Source: Planctomycetota bacterium
Lineage (GTDB): Bacteria; Planctomycetota; Planctomycetia; Gemmatales; Gemmataceae
Assembly: GCA_021807595.1 (NCBI GenBank)
Contig: JAKBCS010000001.1
Span: forward strand, 46,500 to 110,499
Direction: 5' to 3'
Length of the DNA: 64,000 bases
Of this stretch, positions 43,941-52,505 are shown in pieces. The notes under the pieces are model-generated. The model saw nothing but the letters and a program-made list of their open reading frames with translations. It was not told the origin of the DNA and did no database searches. The position numbers and the translations under genes were made by a program. Position 1 is the first letter of the stretch. Each line of letters starts with the position of its first letter.

Positions 43941-46211
43941 TTAGAATAGCGAACGCCGATGGTAGGCGGCCCATTCGAGGACCAGCAGCACCAGCGCGGC
44001 CAAGGCGATCCATTTCCAGGTATCGTAGGTCTGCTGCCGCGATTGTCCCGCCGTCAGCCGTTGTTCGCCGATTTTGACGGCGTCGCGGGGACGAATGTTG
44101 CTTTCGTTGGGATCGAGTAAATTGACGGCAAAGCGGCGCGAGCCACCCTCCCACAGCGCCTCATAAACGCCCGTTCGTTCGGTGCTGTTATACGAAAAAT
44201 CGCCGCCGCCGCCGCGCGTCAGTGTTTCACGTTTTCCGTCGGGAGCCACAACGTCGAGGGTTTTGACGGCGGCGTCCGGGTGGAGGGTCTTCATCTCACC
44301 CGGTTGCGTGTTCTCTTCGGCGGCAGCGTCGGCCACGTTGCCGAGCTGATACAAGACATTGCGGAGGAAGATCGGAAAACTCAGCTTCAGATTCCACGTC
44401 GTCGTCCATCGCCCCTGGGCATCGACGAGAGGAAAAGCCAAGACCACATCTTGGAATGCTCCGCGCGCCAGCACGAACAATGCGGCGGAGTCGCGGTCGG
44501 TTTCCAGCAAGCGCGGCGTTCGCGCCGGTACGTCGGGTGCCTTCAAATCGAATCGAAACGCCTCGCTGAAAGCGATCTCATCGAGTCCGCTGAGATGGCG
44601 CATCAGGGGATGACTGCTCGTCGGATTGCGAATCTGCCTCTCGTTCAAGGCCGGCAACGAAGTGCGTTTGTGGGGCGGAGGCACGTCGCCGATGAAGAAC
44701 GTATTGGCCAACGGCAGATCCTCCGCCTTTTCGGGAGCGCAGCGGTCGAAGACGATCAGATCGTAGGTTCCGTTGCGCGCCGGCCCAGCATATTTATCGT
44801 CCTTCACCAGTTCGCTTGGAGCAATATAAGTTACATTGGCTACCTTTTTTGTCGCATCGAGATCGAAGAAATCGCGCAGCACGTCATTGCCGGAGGTGAC
44901 GATCAAAACGCGCGCCTTACGCACGACGCCGACTACGAGCCAGGCCTCATCGTCGAGCGGAAATCGGTCGCCAACGTCGCGGAGCCGCGTATGGATCACG
45001 ACGTTGGCGCTGTCGTCAACCCCGTTGAGCGCGAAGACGGCCTCTCCCTCGCCGGGTTCGTCCGATTCCATCTCGGCGGCATCCTCCCCCCGTTTGTCGG
45101 TGCGACGCGGTTTCCTTCCGGGAAGCGTTATCTCCCGTTCGAGCAGTTGAAATTCGTCTTTGCCCGGCACGCGCCACTCGACTTCGACCTTGACGGTGGA
45201 CGATTCCTTGCGAAAGTTCAACGCGCGCGCGAATACCGACAGATTGCCCGCGTCTTGCTCGTCGCGGGTGGCATTGAGAGCTACCAGACCGATATTGTCC
45301 ATATCTTCTTCCACCGCTCCGATGCGATGATAGTGGAGGTCGAGATTGCCGGCGGCGAAGGCGGAGGCATCGGCAAAGCGCCCGTCCGAGAAGAGGTGAA
45401 CCTCGGCGGCGATCCCCTCGATGGCGACATAGGTGCGCGCCTGAGCCGGGTCTTCGTTCTCCGGTCGCACCGCGGCATCCTCGGTCGAGCGGAGCGGATT
45501 GGCGAGACTGGCGGCGAGTTGGAGTGCCTCCTCGATGCGCGTCGTGCGTTGCGACGGCTCGATCTTGGCCACCGCCGCGCGCAGGAGACTGCGCTCGCCG
45601 GTGTACGGTTGCAGAATTGCCGCGCGCGAATGGAAGGAGATCGCCATGCCGTTATCCCCCTCGGTGTGGGCGTCGATCTCGCGTAGCGCTGCTTCCTTGG
45701 CCTGTTCCAAGCGGGTTTTACCGGCATCGACGACGTTCATGCTCGCCGAGTTGTCGATCAACACAATGTAAAACTTGCCGCCGCTGGTGTTGCCGTGAAC
45801 TTGCAACGACAATACCGAGTAGATCAGCAACAAGACGATCAGCAACTGCACCAGAAGAAACACATTCTCTCGGAGGAGTTGGAACAGGCTGTTCCCATGC
45901 AAGTCTTCGATACTCTTGCGCCAAAGGAAAGTGCTGGGCACCTGCATCGGTTTGCGCCTGAGCTTAAGAAAGTACAGCAAAATCAGCAGCGCCGGCACGA
46001 GTAGCAGCGCGGCTCCGGTCCACCAGGGCGTTGCCAGATGATAGGTGACGCCGAAGCGATCTTTGAGCCAGCCGTTCAGGAATGCCTCTCGACCGAGCAG
46101 ATGCAGCGCGAGAAACACGGCGGCCGGCATCGCCATGAGCAACAAGACCGCCATCGACGCCGGAAACCACAATCCCGCGAATTCGAGGCCGCGTCGAGGG
46201 GGTCGGGACAT
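43941..46211 (-). CDS. BatA/VWA membrane protein
   Basis: A 756-residue protein. The start holds a hydrophobic helix (FPASMAVLLLMAMPAAVFLA). A second helix (AALLLVPALLILLYFLKLRR) followed by KPMQVPSTFLWRKS is the BatA N-terminal signature, and a third is LLVQLLIVLLLIYSVLSL. The VWA domain starts FYIVLIDNSASMNVVDAG (DxSxS MIDAS intact). A long beta-rich region and a C-terminal membrane helix (WIALAALVLLVLEWAAY) complete it. Bat-like proteins act with MoxR ATPases, but no MoxR gene is in the window. It starts 26 bases after the amine oxidase stop. Confidence 0.9.
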   Translation of the reverse strand: MSRPPRRGLEFAGLWFPASMAVLLLMAMPAAVFLALHLLGREAFLNGWLKDRFGVTYHLATPWWTGAALLLVPALLILLYFLKLRRKPMQVPSTFLWRKSIEDLHGNSLFQLLRENVFLLVQLLIVLLLIYSVLSLQVHGNTSGGKFYIVLIDNSASMNVVDAGKTRLEQAKEAALREIDAHTEGDNGMAISFHSRAAILQPYTGERSLLRAAVAKIEPSQRTTRIEEALQLAASLANPLRSTEDAAVRPENEDPAQARTYVAIEGIAAEVHLFSDGRFADASAFAAGNLDLHYHRIGAVEEDMDNIGLVALNATRDEQDAGNLSVFARALNFRKESSTVKVEVEWRVPGKDEFQLLEREITLPGRKPRRTDKRGEDAAEMESDEPGEGEAVFALNGVDDSANVVIHTRLRDVGDRFPLDDEAWLVVGVVRKARVLIVTSGNDVLRDFFDLDATKKVANVTYIAPSELVKDDKYAGPARNGTYDLIVFDRCAPEKAEDLPLANTFFIGDVPPPHKRTSLPALNERQIRNPTSSHPLMRHLSGLDEIAFSEAFRFDLKAPDVPARTPRLLETDRDSAALFVLARGAFQDVVLAFPLVDAQGRWTTTWNLKLSFPIFLRNVLYQLGNVADAAAEENTQPGEMKTLHPDAAVKTLDVVAPDGKRETLTRGGGGDFSYNSTERTGVYEALWEGGSRRFAVNLLDPNESNIRPRDAVKIGEQRLTAGQSRQQTYDTWKWIALAALVLLVLEWAAYHRRSLF

Positions 46212-46237
46212 GGGGATCACTCCGTTCGAGAGATTGG

Positions 46238-48154
46238 CTACTTCGCCTTGTCCGGTTTCATCGCCGGATTGCGGGCGAAGAACCCCGCAGGAATCAGCTT
46301 GAAGCCGGCGCGATGCACTGGCATCAACGGCCATTCTTCCGGGCGCGGAACGTGCGTGACGCCCAACGTATACCAGAGGACGACATCCGTATCGACGATG
46401 CCCCGGTCGGCTGCGGTCCACTTCGGCAAGCCGTCGCCGGCGGGGCCGCCGTTGACGTAATCGCCCGCCGCGTATTGCTCTTCAGTTCGGTACGGCGTGG
46501 CCCAGAGCGAATAATCGACGAACCCGGCATGACGGCGTAGAAACGACTTCGGCGCAGCGTGGGGTACGCTGTTTTCACCGGGAACCAGCGCGTATCCGGT
46601 CGGCTGTCCCAAGGCGTTGGTTTGCCGAGCATTGACGACTTTCCAGGTCCGGTTCGTTGTCCCTTTCGTGCGCCGCCGCCCTCCGAGTTCGTTGCGCAGC
46701 AGGGTTTCCTTCATTGTAAAAGCGTTGCCGCGCGGATTGTCCGGTCCTTGCGCACTCGCCTCGGTGTTCGTCTCCACGACGCGGTTGCCTCCCGATCCAT
46801 CGACGTCGAGATCGATGCGAAAATTGAAAAAGTGCTGGTGATTCGGCGCTTCCAAATGCGCCTCGACGAGGTGGCCGAAATGGGGGCGCTCCTCGTGTTC
46901 CCGCGCGTCTTTCTTGCGAGGAACGATCTGGACGTTCATCCGTCCGGTCAACTGGACTTCCATTGCCAGGGAACCGTCTTCGTGGAAGATCCAATGGAAT
47001 CCATAATCGTACTCGTCGACGCGGGTGAACGAGGACAGAACGAGTTCGCGGGCGCGGCGGGCATTGCGGCCGTGACGCCACAGGACTCCGCCGTCTCGCT
47101 CGTACAGAGCGACGGCGCGAGGCACTTTCATCGGCTTCCCTCGACGATCGTGGAGCCAAGCGCTGAAATAGGCGGCGTTCTTCGGGGCGTCGATGCCGTA
47201 GTTCAACGGGGTATGGGCATAGACGCCCATGCCATATTCTCCGGCGTCGAAAGGACACCATAGAGTCCAATTCGGATCGCCATAGGGGACTACCATCTCC
47301 GAGAGGTTGGCGCGATAGAGGACGGGGCGAAGCTTGCCGGCGTCTTCGTAGCCGACCGTCTGAAGGACGAGTCCCGCGCGGGGATGAAGGGCGAATCGGA
47401 ATCGCCAAGCCCCCCAGCGCACCGCTTGTCCCTCGACGTGAAAACGAGCGTCCTTGGGCGGCGGTTGGCTGGCGGGAGCATCGTCCTCCTTGCCGTCCTC
47501 GATCTCGTCGAAAGATGGGAAATCCCCATGCTTGAGCCGAGCGGCATCGACTCCCTTGTCCTGGAATTCGACGATTTGACGGGCCGTCAAATCGACGACG
47601 ACGAACAGATCGTCGAATGGTCCATACTCGCGGGCAAACGTGGTTACGAAAGCGAGGCGATGGCCGTCGTCCCTTTTCTTCGCATAAGACCCGATGGGCC
47701 AGCCTCGGATGTCGAGTTTGTCCAAATCCTTAACGCCTCGCGCCTTGACGGCCTCGCGCCAGCGCGGATCGGCGCGAAGGATGCGAGCGGTTCGCGGGTG
47801 GTCGTCCTCGGGCATGATGCTGGGCTGGACGCGGGGAACGATCTTCCACGACAGCATTTTTTTTGCATCGAGATCGACGACGGCTTCGGCGGTGGAATTG
47901 TTTGCCCAATCGTAGAGGACGGCGAACGCTCGGCGCGGTAGATTATCTCTGGGACGGAACGCAAGTACGGTCTCTTTGGACGGTTCGTGCAAGTGGATGA
48001 AGACGAAGCGGGTAGACTCCCCAACTTTGTTGGCTTCCTTGAGAATGGCGACGGCGGACGCTATTTCCTGGGGGCCGAGAGGGTCGAGCGGATGGGCGGC
48101 GGCGGGAGAGACGGCAGAGTACAATGCCACGAAGAGAAGCAGTCGCGTCGGCAT
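46238..48154 (-). CDS. Copper amine oxidase, exported
   Basis: A 638-residue secreted enzyme that oxidises primary amines to aldehydes, H2O2 and ammonia. It has a signal peptide (LLLFVALYSAVSPAAAHP). The catalytic Asp lies in PFDAGEYGMG. The cofactor tyrosine is Tyr382 in FTRVDEYDYGFHW, and the copper histidines lie in NHQHFF and THVPRPEEW. The residue before the cofactor tyrosine, normally Asn, is Glu381 here. Length and overall alignment with Arthrobacter-type amine oxidase are good along the C-terminal two thirds. A metallo-oxidase beside a VWA protein is an unusual pairing. Confidence 0.92.
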   Translation of the reverse strand: MPTRLLLFVALYSAVSPAAAHPLDPLGPQEIASAVAILKEANKVGESTRFVFIHLHEPSKETVLAFRPRDNLPRRAFAVLYDWANNSTAEAVVDLDAKKMLSWKIVPRVQPSIMPEDDHPRTARILRADPRWREAVKARGVKDLDKLDIRGWPIGSYAKKRDDGHRLAFVTTFAREYGPFDDLFVVVDLTARQIVEFQDKGVDAARLKHGDFPSFDEIEDGKEDDAPASQPPPKDARFHVEGQAVRWGAWRFRFALHPRAGLVLQTVGYEDAGKLRPVLYRANLSEMVVPYGDPNWTLWCPFDAGEYGMGVYAHTPLNYGIDAPKNAAYFSAWLHDRRGKPMKVPRAVALYERDGGVLWRHGRNARRARELVLSSFTRVDEYDYGFHWIFHEDGSLAMEVQLTGRMNVQIVPRKKDAREHEERPHFGHLVEAHLEAPNHQHFFNFRIDLDVDGSGGNRVVETNTEASAQGPDNPRGNAFTMKETLLRNELGGRRRTKGTTNRTWKVVNARQTNALGQPTGYALVPGENSVPHAAPKSFLRRHAGFVDYSLWATPYRTEEQYAAGDYVNGGPAGDGLPKWTAADRGIVDTDVVLWYTLGVTHVPRPEEWPLMPVHRAGFKLIPAGFFARNPAMKPDKAK

Positions 48155-48293
48155 GGAATCGTTCCTTTCTTCTCACGGTCGGATGAGACATCTCCCTTCA
48201 GCCGAGTTTATCGCGCTGAAGAAACTGCTTCAACGGATGCGGGATATTCCGCGCCGCGGGAGGGGTGGGCAAGGGACAGAAAGCGTTGCCGTC

Positions 48294-48322
48294 TTGACAC
48301 CTTGGGTGATTCGCGCTAGATT
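48294..48322 (+). promoter_or_regulatory. Candidate sigma70-type promoter for tex
   Basis: TTGACA at 48294-48299 and TAGATT at 48317-48322 are separated by 17 bases. They lie about 100 bases before the GTG of tex and diverge from the amine oxidase gene. The context CTTGACACCTTG is the same as at 20174-20185. Confidence 0.6.
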
Positions 48323-48421
48323 AGCCCGATTAGAACGCTATCCCGTGCCGACTTTCGATTTTTGCCGTTGGGCGTTGGAACAAGGAACCTGTCGCCGGGT
48401 CCGTGCAGGAGAATTCAGGCA

Positions 48422-51400
48422 GTGCCTACAACAGAAGTGCAAGCCTCCAGTACGCCGAGCGATGCGTACGCACCATCGCCGCGAGGACACGGGGAGCCGG
48501 GGCGAATCGACTTGTCGCGCATCGCGCAAGATCTCCAAATTCGCAAGGTCCAGGTAGAAAGCGTCGTGCAGCTGCTCGACGAAGGCAATACGATCCCGTT
48601 CATCACCCGCTATCGCAAAGAGCGCACCGGCGGACTGAACGAAGACATCTTGCGTATCGTTCAAGAGCGCGTCCATCTTCTGCGCCAATTGGCGGAACGC
48701 AAGCAGACCATTCTTCGTAGCATCGACAATCAAGGCAAACTGACGCCGGAGTTGCGGGCCGCCATTCGGGCCGCCGATAATCCGCGACGACTCGAAGATT
48801 TGTACCTGCCCTATAAACCGAAGAAACGATCGTTGGCGACGGCGGCTCGCGACAAAGGACTGGAGCCGTTGGCGCTGGCCGTCTGGTACGGCGATCCGGC
48901 CGTGCGCAATCTCTCCGAAGTGCTGGCCGGAATGGTCGATCCAGAAAAAGAATTAACCGACCCAGAAAAGGTGTTGGAAGGCGCGCGGCACATTCTCGCC
49001 GAGTTGGTCGCCGAGGCCGCCGATGTCCGTTCCGCCGTTCGCAACGTCCTGTGGGACACCGGCAAATTGTGTACGATTAAGAGCGAAAAACTCGCCGATG
49101 GACAGGGGCTGGAATACAAGGATTACTTCCAATTCACCGAACCGTTGCGTCACATTCCGCCGCACCGCGTCTTGGCCATCAATCGCGGCGAGAAGGAGAA
49201 CGCGCTGCAAGTCAAACTCGAGTGGGATTCCGAACTCGGCTTGCAGATCGCGCTGGAACGATTGCCGTTGCCATTGTCCGGCTCGTTGCCACCGTTGCCG
49301 GAGGCTACCGCTCCGCCGGTCGCGCCCAGCGAAGCACTCCCCGGCGAACCGGCGGCGTGCCCTGCCGGGTCGGAACAACCTGCCGCAACCGGCGAACCGG
49401 CGGCGTGCGCTGCCGGGTCGGAACAACCTGCCGCAACCGGCGATGTCGCCGTTCCCGAACTACCGCGTTCCAATATCACACCATTGCCCCAGCGTGCCGA
49501 GGCGCTCGCCAATCACCCGCACGGCGATTTTCTCCGCGAAGTCACCCTCGACGCGCTGACGCGCTTGTTGGTGCCGAGTCTCGAGCGCGAGATTCGCCGC
49601 GAACTGAGGAATCGGGCCGAGGATCACGCCGTTTCTGTGTTCGCGCGCAATCTGCGCAGCAAGCTCTTGGCCGCGCCCTTGCGAGGCAAGCGCGTCTTGG
49701 CCGTCGATCCGGGCTTCCGCACCGGCTGCAAGTTAGCGATCCTCGACGAGATTGGCAATCCGCTTGAGGACGCGGTCATCTTTCCGCACACCAGCGGCAA
49801 ACAGGCCGAGGCGAAAACGAAGCTAGAGGAATTGATCCGCAAGTATCAGATACAAGTCATCGCCATCGGCAACGGCACGGCTTGCCGCGAGACGGAGGAA
49901 CTCGTTTCGACGTTGATCGCCGAACTCGAGGCCCGTCGAAGGGGCGAGATCCCGCCCGCGCCTCCCGCCCCAGCCGTTAGCGAGCCTGTCCCCGCTCCCG
50001 TGAGTGCGACAGAGTCCGCCGAATCCAAGCCGGCCGATCCGTCCAGCGACGCGCGAGATGCCACGGCTGAGGCCGGAACACCGGCCGAGTCACCCACTCC
50101 CGTCGTAGAAGCTCCCGCTGCTGTCGCGTCGCCCGAACCGCCGACGCCGACGCCCGAACCACTGCCGGAAGCGCCGCCCGAATTGGCCTACGTCATCGTC
50201 AACGAGGCGGGGGCCAGCGTCTATTCCGCGAGTCCCGTCGGCAAGGAAGAGTTTCCCAATCTCGACGCGACGCTGCGCGGCACCATCTCGATTGGCCGTC
50301 GTTTGCAAGATCCACTCAGCGAATTGGTCAAAATCGACCCGCAGCATGTCGGCGTGGGGCTGTACCAACACGACGTACCGGCCAAAGAGTTGCGCCATTC
50401 GCTGGAAAGTGTTGTGGAGTCGTGCGTCAATCAAGTCGGCGTCGAGCTGAACACGGCCAGCGTGCCCCTCTTACGCTACGTTTCCGGCTTCAATCAACTC
50501 GTTGCGCACGATCTCGTCGAGCATCGCAAGGCGCACGGGCCGTTTCGCAATCGGCGTCAGCTATTAGAGATTAAAGGGATCGGCGAACAGCGATTTATCC
50601 AAGCGGCTGGGTTCTTGAAAATCGCCGATGGGGACAATCCGCTCGAAAGCACCTGGATACATCCCGAAAGCTACGGCGTGGCCGAGCAGATCCTCAACGA
50701 CCTCGGCTACGGCCCGCAGACGCTCTCCGATCGAGAACGCCTTGCCGAACTGCGCGAGAAGCTCAAGACCGTTTCGCCGGAAGAAGTGGCCAAGCGATTG
50801 CATGCGGGCGTACCCACGGTGAAGGACATCCTCGACGCCTTGGCTCGTCCGGGCCGCGATCCGCGCGAAGATTTGCCACCTCCGGTGTTCAAGAAGGGCA
50901 TCCTGAAAATCGAGGATTTGCAGCCGGGCATGGAGTTGAAGGGCACCGTGCAGAATGTCGTCGATTTCGGCGCATTTATCGACATCGGCTTGAAAGACTC
51001 CGGCCTCGTTCACATCAGCCAGATGGCCAACCGCTATGTCAAGAGTACCTACGAGGTCGTGGCGGTAGGCGATGTGGTGCCGGTTTGGGTTCTCTTGGTG
51101 GATAAGGAACGCCATCGCGTCTCGTTGACGATGATCTCGCCGGGCACGGAGCGCAAGCCGCCGGAGAAGAGGCCCGAACCGCGCGAGCGCCGTCCCGAAC
51201 GCGGCGAACGCCGAGAAGGTGGCGAACGTCGTCCCGCACCCGCTGGAGGGGGGCGTCCGCAGCAGCAGCGAGGCCGGCGTCCCTTGCCGCCGCGCGGCGG
51301 CGCTCGGCCACAACAGGGCGGACAGGGGGCTGGCGCACATGCCACCGGATCGCGCTCCGCGCCAGCGCCGCAGCAGGCACCGCCTCCACCGCGCAAACCC

Positions 51401-51574
51401 AAACGTCAGCCACCCAAGCCCAAACTGTCTCAGGCCGCTCTCGCCGGTGCCTCGCCGCTTGGCACCTTCGCCGAGTTGGCGGCCTTCTGGGAAGCAAAGA
51501 GCAAAGAAGACACCCCGCCGTCTCCCCCTGCCGAGACCGAAGGCAATGCTCCCTCTCCGCCAGAGGTTCAGTAA
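48422..51574 (+). CDS. tex: Tex-like transcription accessory protein with insertions
   Basis: A 1050-residue cytoplasmic RNA-binding protein (Tex is usually about 775). The N-terminal domain shows IPFITRYRKERTGGLNED, then the YqgF/RuvC-like core begins VLAVDPGFRTGCKLAILDEI and continues with YVIVNEAGASVYSASP. HhH segments (LLEIKGIGEQRFIQAAGFLK) and an S1 domain (GMELKGTVQNVVDFGAFIDI) follow. A Pro/Ala insertion with a duplicated 16-residue unit lies before the core, a second (about 80 residues) inside the core, and a basic, Pro-rich tail at the end. GTG 48422 has AGGAG about 12 bases upstream. Confidence 0.95.
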   Translation: MPTTEVQASSTPSDAYAPSPRGHGEPGRIDLSRIAQDLQIRKVQVESVVQLLDEGNTIPFITRYRKERTGGLNEDILRIVQERVHLLRQLAERKQTILRSIDNQGKLTPELRAAIRAADNPRRLEDLYLPYKPKKRSLATAARDKGLEPLALAVWYGDPAVRNLSEVLAGMVDPEKELTDPEKVLEGARHILAELVAEAADVRSAVRNVLWDTGKLCTIKSEKLADGQGLEYKDYFQFTEPLRHIPPHRVLAINRGEKENALQVKLEWDSELGLQIALERLPLPLSGSLPPLPEATAPPVAPSEALPGEPAACPAGSEQPAATGEPAACAAGSEQPAATGDVAVPELPRSNITPLPQRAEALANHPHGDFLREVTLDALTRLLVPSLEREIRRELRNRAEDHAVSVFARNLRSKLLAAPLRGKRVLAVDPGFRTGCKLAILDEIGNPLEDAVIFPHTSGKQAEAKTKLEELIRKYQIQVIAIGNGTACRETEELVSTLIAELEARRRGEIPPAPPAPAVSEPVPAPVSATESAESKPADPSSDARDATAEAGTPAESPTPVVEAPAAVASPEPPTPTPEPLPEAPPELAYVIVNEAGASVYSASPVGKEEFPNLDATLRGTISIGRRLQDPLSELVKIDPQHVGVGLYQHDVPAKELRHSLESVVESCVNQVGVELNTASVPLLRYVSGFNQLVAHDLVEHRKAHGPFRNRRQLLEIKGIGEQRFIQAAGFLKIADGDNPLESTWIHPESYGVAEQILNDLGYGPQTLSDRERLAELREKLKTVSPEEVAKRLHAGVPTVKDILDALARPGRDPREDLPPPVFKKGILKIEDLQPGMELKGTVQNVVDFGAFIDIGLKDSGLVHISQMANRYVKSTYEVVAVGDVVPVWVLLVDKERHRVSLTMISPGTERKPPEKRPEPRERRPERGERREGGERRPAPAGGGRPQQQRGRRPLPPRGGARPQQGGQGAGAHATGSRSAPAPQQAPPPPRKPKRQPPKPKLSQAALAGASPLGTFAELAAFWEAKSKEDTPPSPPAETEGNAPSPPEVQ
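49343..49438 (+). repeat. Two 48-bp direct repeats inside tex
   Basis: Units at 49343-49390 and 49391-49438 differ at one base (CCC versus CGC). They encode GEPAACPAGSEQPAAT and GEPAACAAGSEQPAAT. Such near-identity suggests recent slippage or duplication. Confidence 0.95.
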
Positions 51575-51659
51575 TCGAAATTTCGAGAGCAGGGCGGAGA
51601 GTTGGTTTCCAGTCTTGCCGATTGGCGACTCCGCGTTTGCTTAGAGTCCGTCCCCTTAG

Positions 51660-51775
51660 CTCCCCTCTCCCCTGTACTCAGGGGAGAAGGGCAAGCATGA
51701 AAGCAAGAAATCTCGGAAAGACCCATCCCCTCACCCCAACCCCTCTCTCCCTGAGTGCAGGGGAGATGAGCTTCT
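51660..51775. repeat. Dispersed CTCCCCTG hairpin repeats upstream of the Uma2 gene
   Basis: CTCCCCTG-TACT-CAGGGGAG near 51669-51688, and CTCTCCCTG-AGTG-CAGGGGAGA near 51743-51764, flank a CCCTCACCCCAACCCC segment. This is the same family as at 14537-14650. The remainder of the gap to 51843 holds no supported gene apart from the leader of the Uma2 gene. Confidence 0.75.
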
Positions 51776-51843
51776 GGGACAAGATTCTTCATGGAGAAAT
51801 CTGGTGGAATAGCCAGGAGAACTCGCCCAGAGGAGGGATTGCC

Positions 51844-52425
51844 GTGACGACGCTAACATCCCCATCTTCACGTTCTGTTTTGGCCGGCCCTCGGCCGCTA
51901 CGCTGGACGTGCGCCGAGTTCCATCGTTTCGGCGATATGGGTGTGTTCGAGGGAAGGCGGGCGATGCTCATCGACGGCGTCATACTGGAGCAAGGGCCGA
52001 TGAATCCTCCTCATGCCATTACGCTGGGACTGGTCGAAGAGGCGATCCGAACAGCTGTCGGGGCCGGGTGGTGGTTGCGGCAACAGTCGCCGTTAGTTCT
52101 CGGCCAAGACACCGACCCAGAACCTGACCTGGCCGTCGTTCCCGGCCATCCACGCGATTACGCCGGGCATCCGACGACGGCGGACCTGGTCGTTGAGGTA
52201 GTGGACTCTTCTCTCGATTTCGACACGAACGAAAAGCGGTTGCTGTATGCCAGAGCTGGAATCCGCGACTACTGGGTGGTGGACATCAACGGGCGGAGGC
52301 TGCTGGTTTATCGCAATCCTCAAGCCGGAGATTTCGCCTCCCAGCAGGTGCTTGGCCCGGCGGACTCCGTGGCGGCGTTGGCCGCGCCGGCGGCGGCGGT
52401 GCGGGTGGCGGACTTGCTCGTGTGA
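51844..52425 (+). CDS. Uma2-family restriction-endonuclease-like protein
   Basis: A 193-residue Uma2 (DUF820) protein. The core has EFHRFGDMGVFEGRRAMLID and EQGPMNPPHAITLGLVEEAI. The PD-(D/E)xK-like catalytic strands are visible in TDPEPDLAVVPGHPRDYAGH and TADLVVEVVDSSLDFD, followed by NEKRLLYARAGIRDYWVVDI with the catalytic Lys. The GTG start at 51844 has AGGAGGG six bases before it. An upstream extension of the frame runs through the dispersed repeats and is rejected. Uma2 genes are often solitary and mobile, and their target is not established. Confidence 0.88.
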   Translation: MTTLTSPSSRSVLAGPRPLRWTCAEFHRFGDMGVFEGRRAMLIDGVILEQGPMNPPHAITLGLVEEAIRTAVGAGWWLRQQSPLVLGQDTDPEPDLAVVPGHPRDYAGHPTTADLVVEVVDSSLDFDTNEKRLLYARAGIRDYWVVDINGRRLLVYRNPQAGDFASQQVLGPADSVAALAAPAAAVRVADLLV

Positions 52426-52505
52426 AGTCGTTAGACTCCGATGAAGGTTTTTCCGCGGCACCTCACATACGATGATTGCAGGAATCGACTCGATAGAATT
52501 GTTGC

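Noticed and set aside
44280..45686. 468-residue plus-strand open frame
   Set aside because: It lies opposite the BatA/VWA gene, and its content is that of an antisense frame in G+C-rich DNA.
51622..51843. N-terminal extension of the Uma2 gene
   Set aside because: It runs through dispersed palindromic repeats, and a strong ribosome site favours the GTG at 51844.
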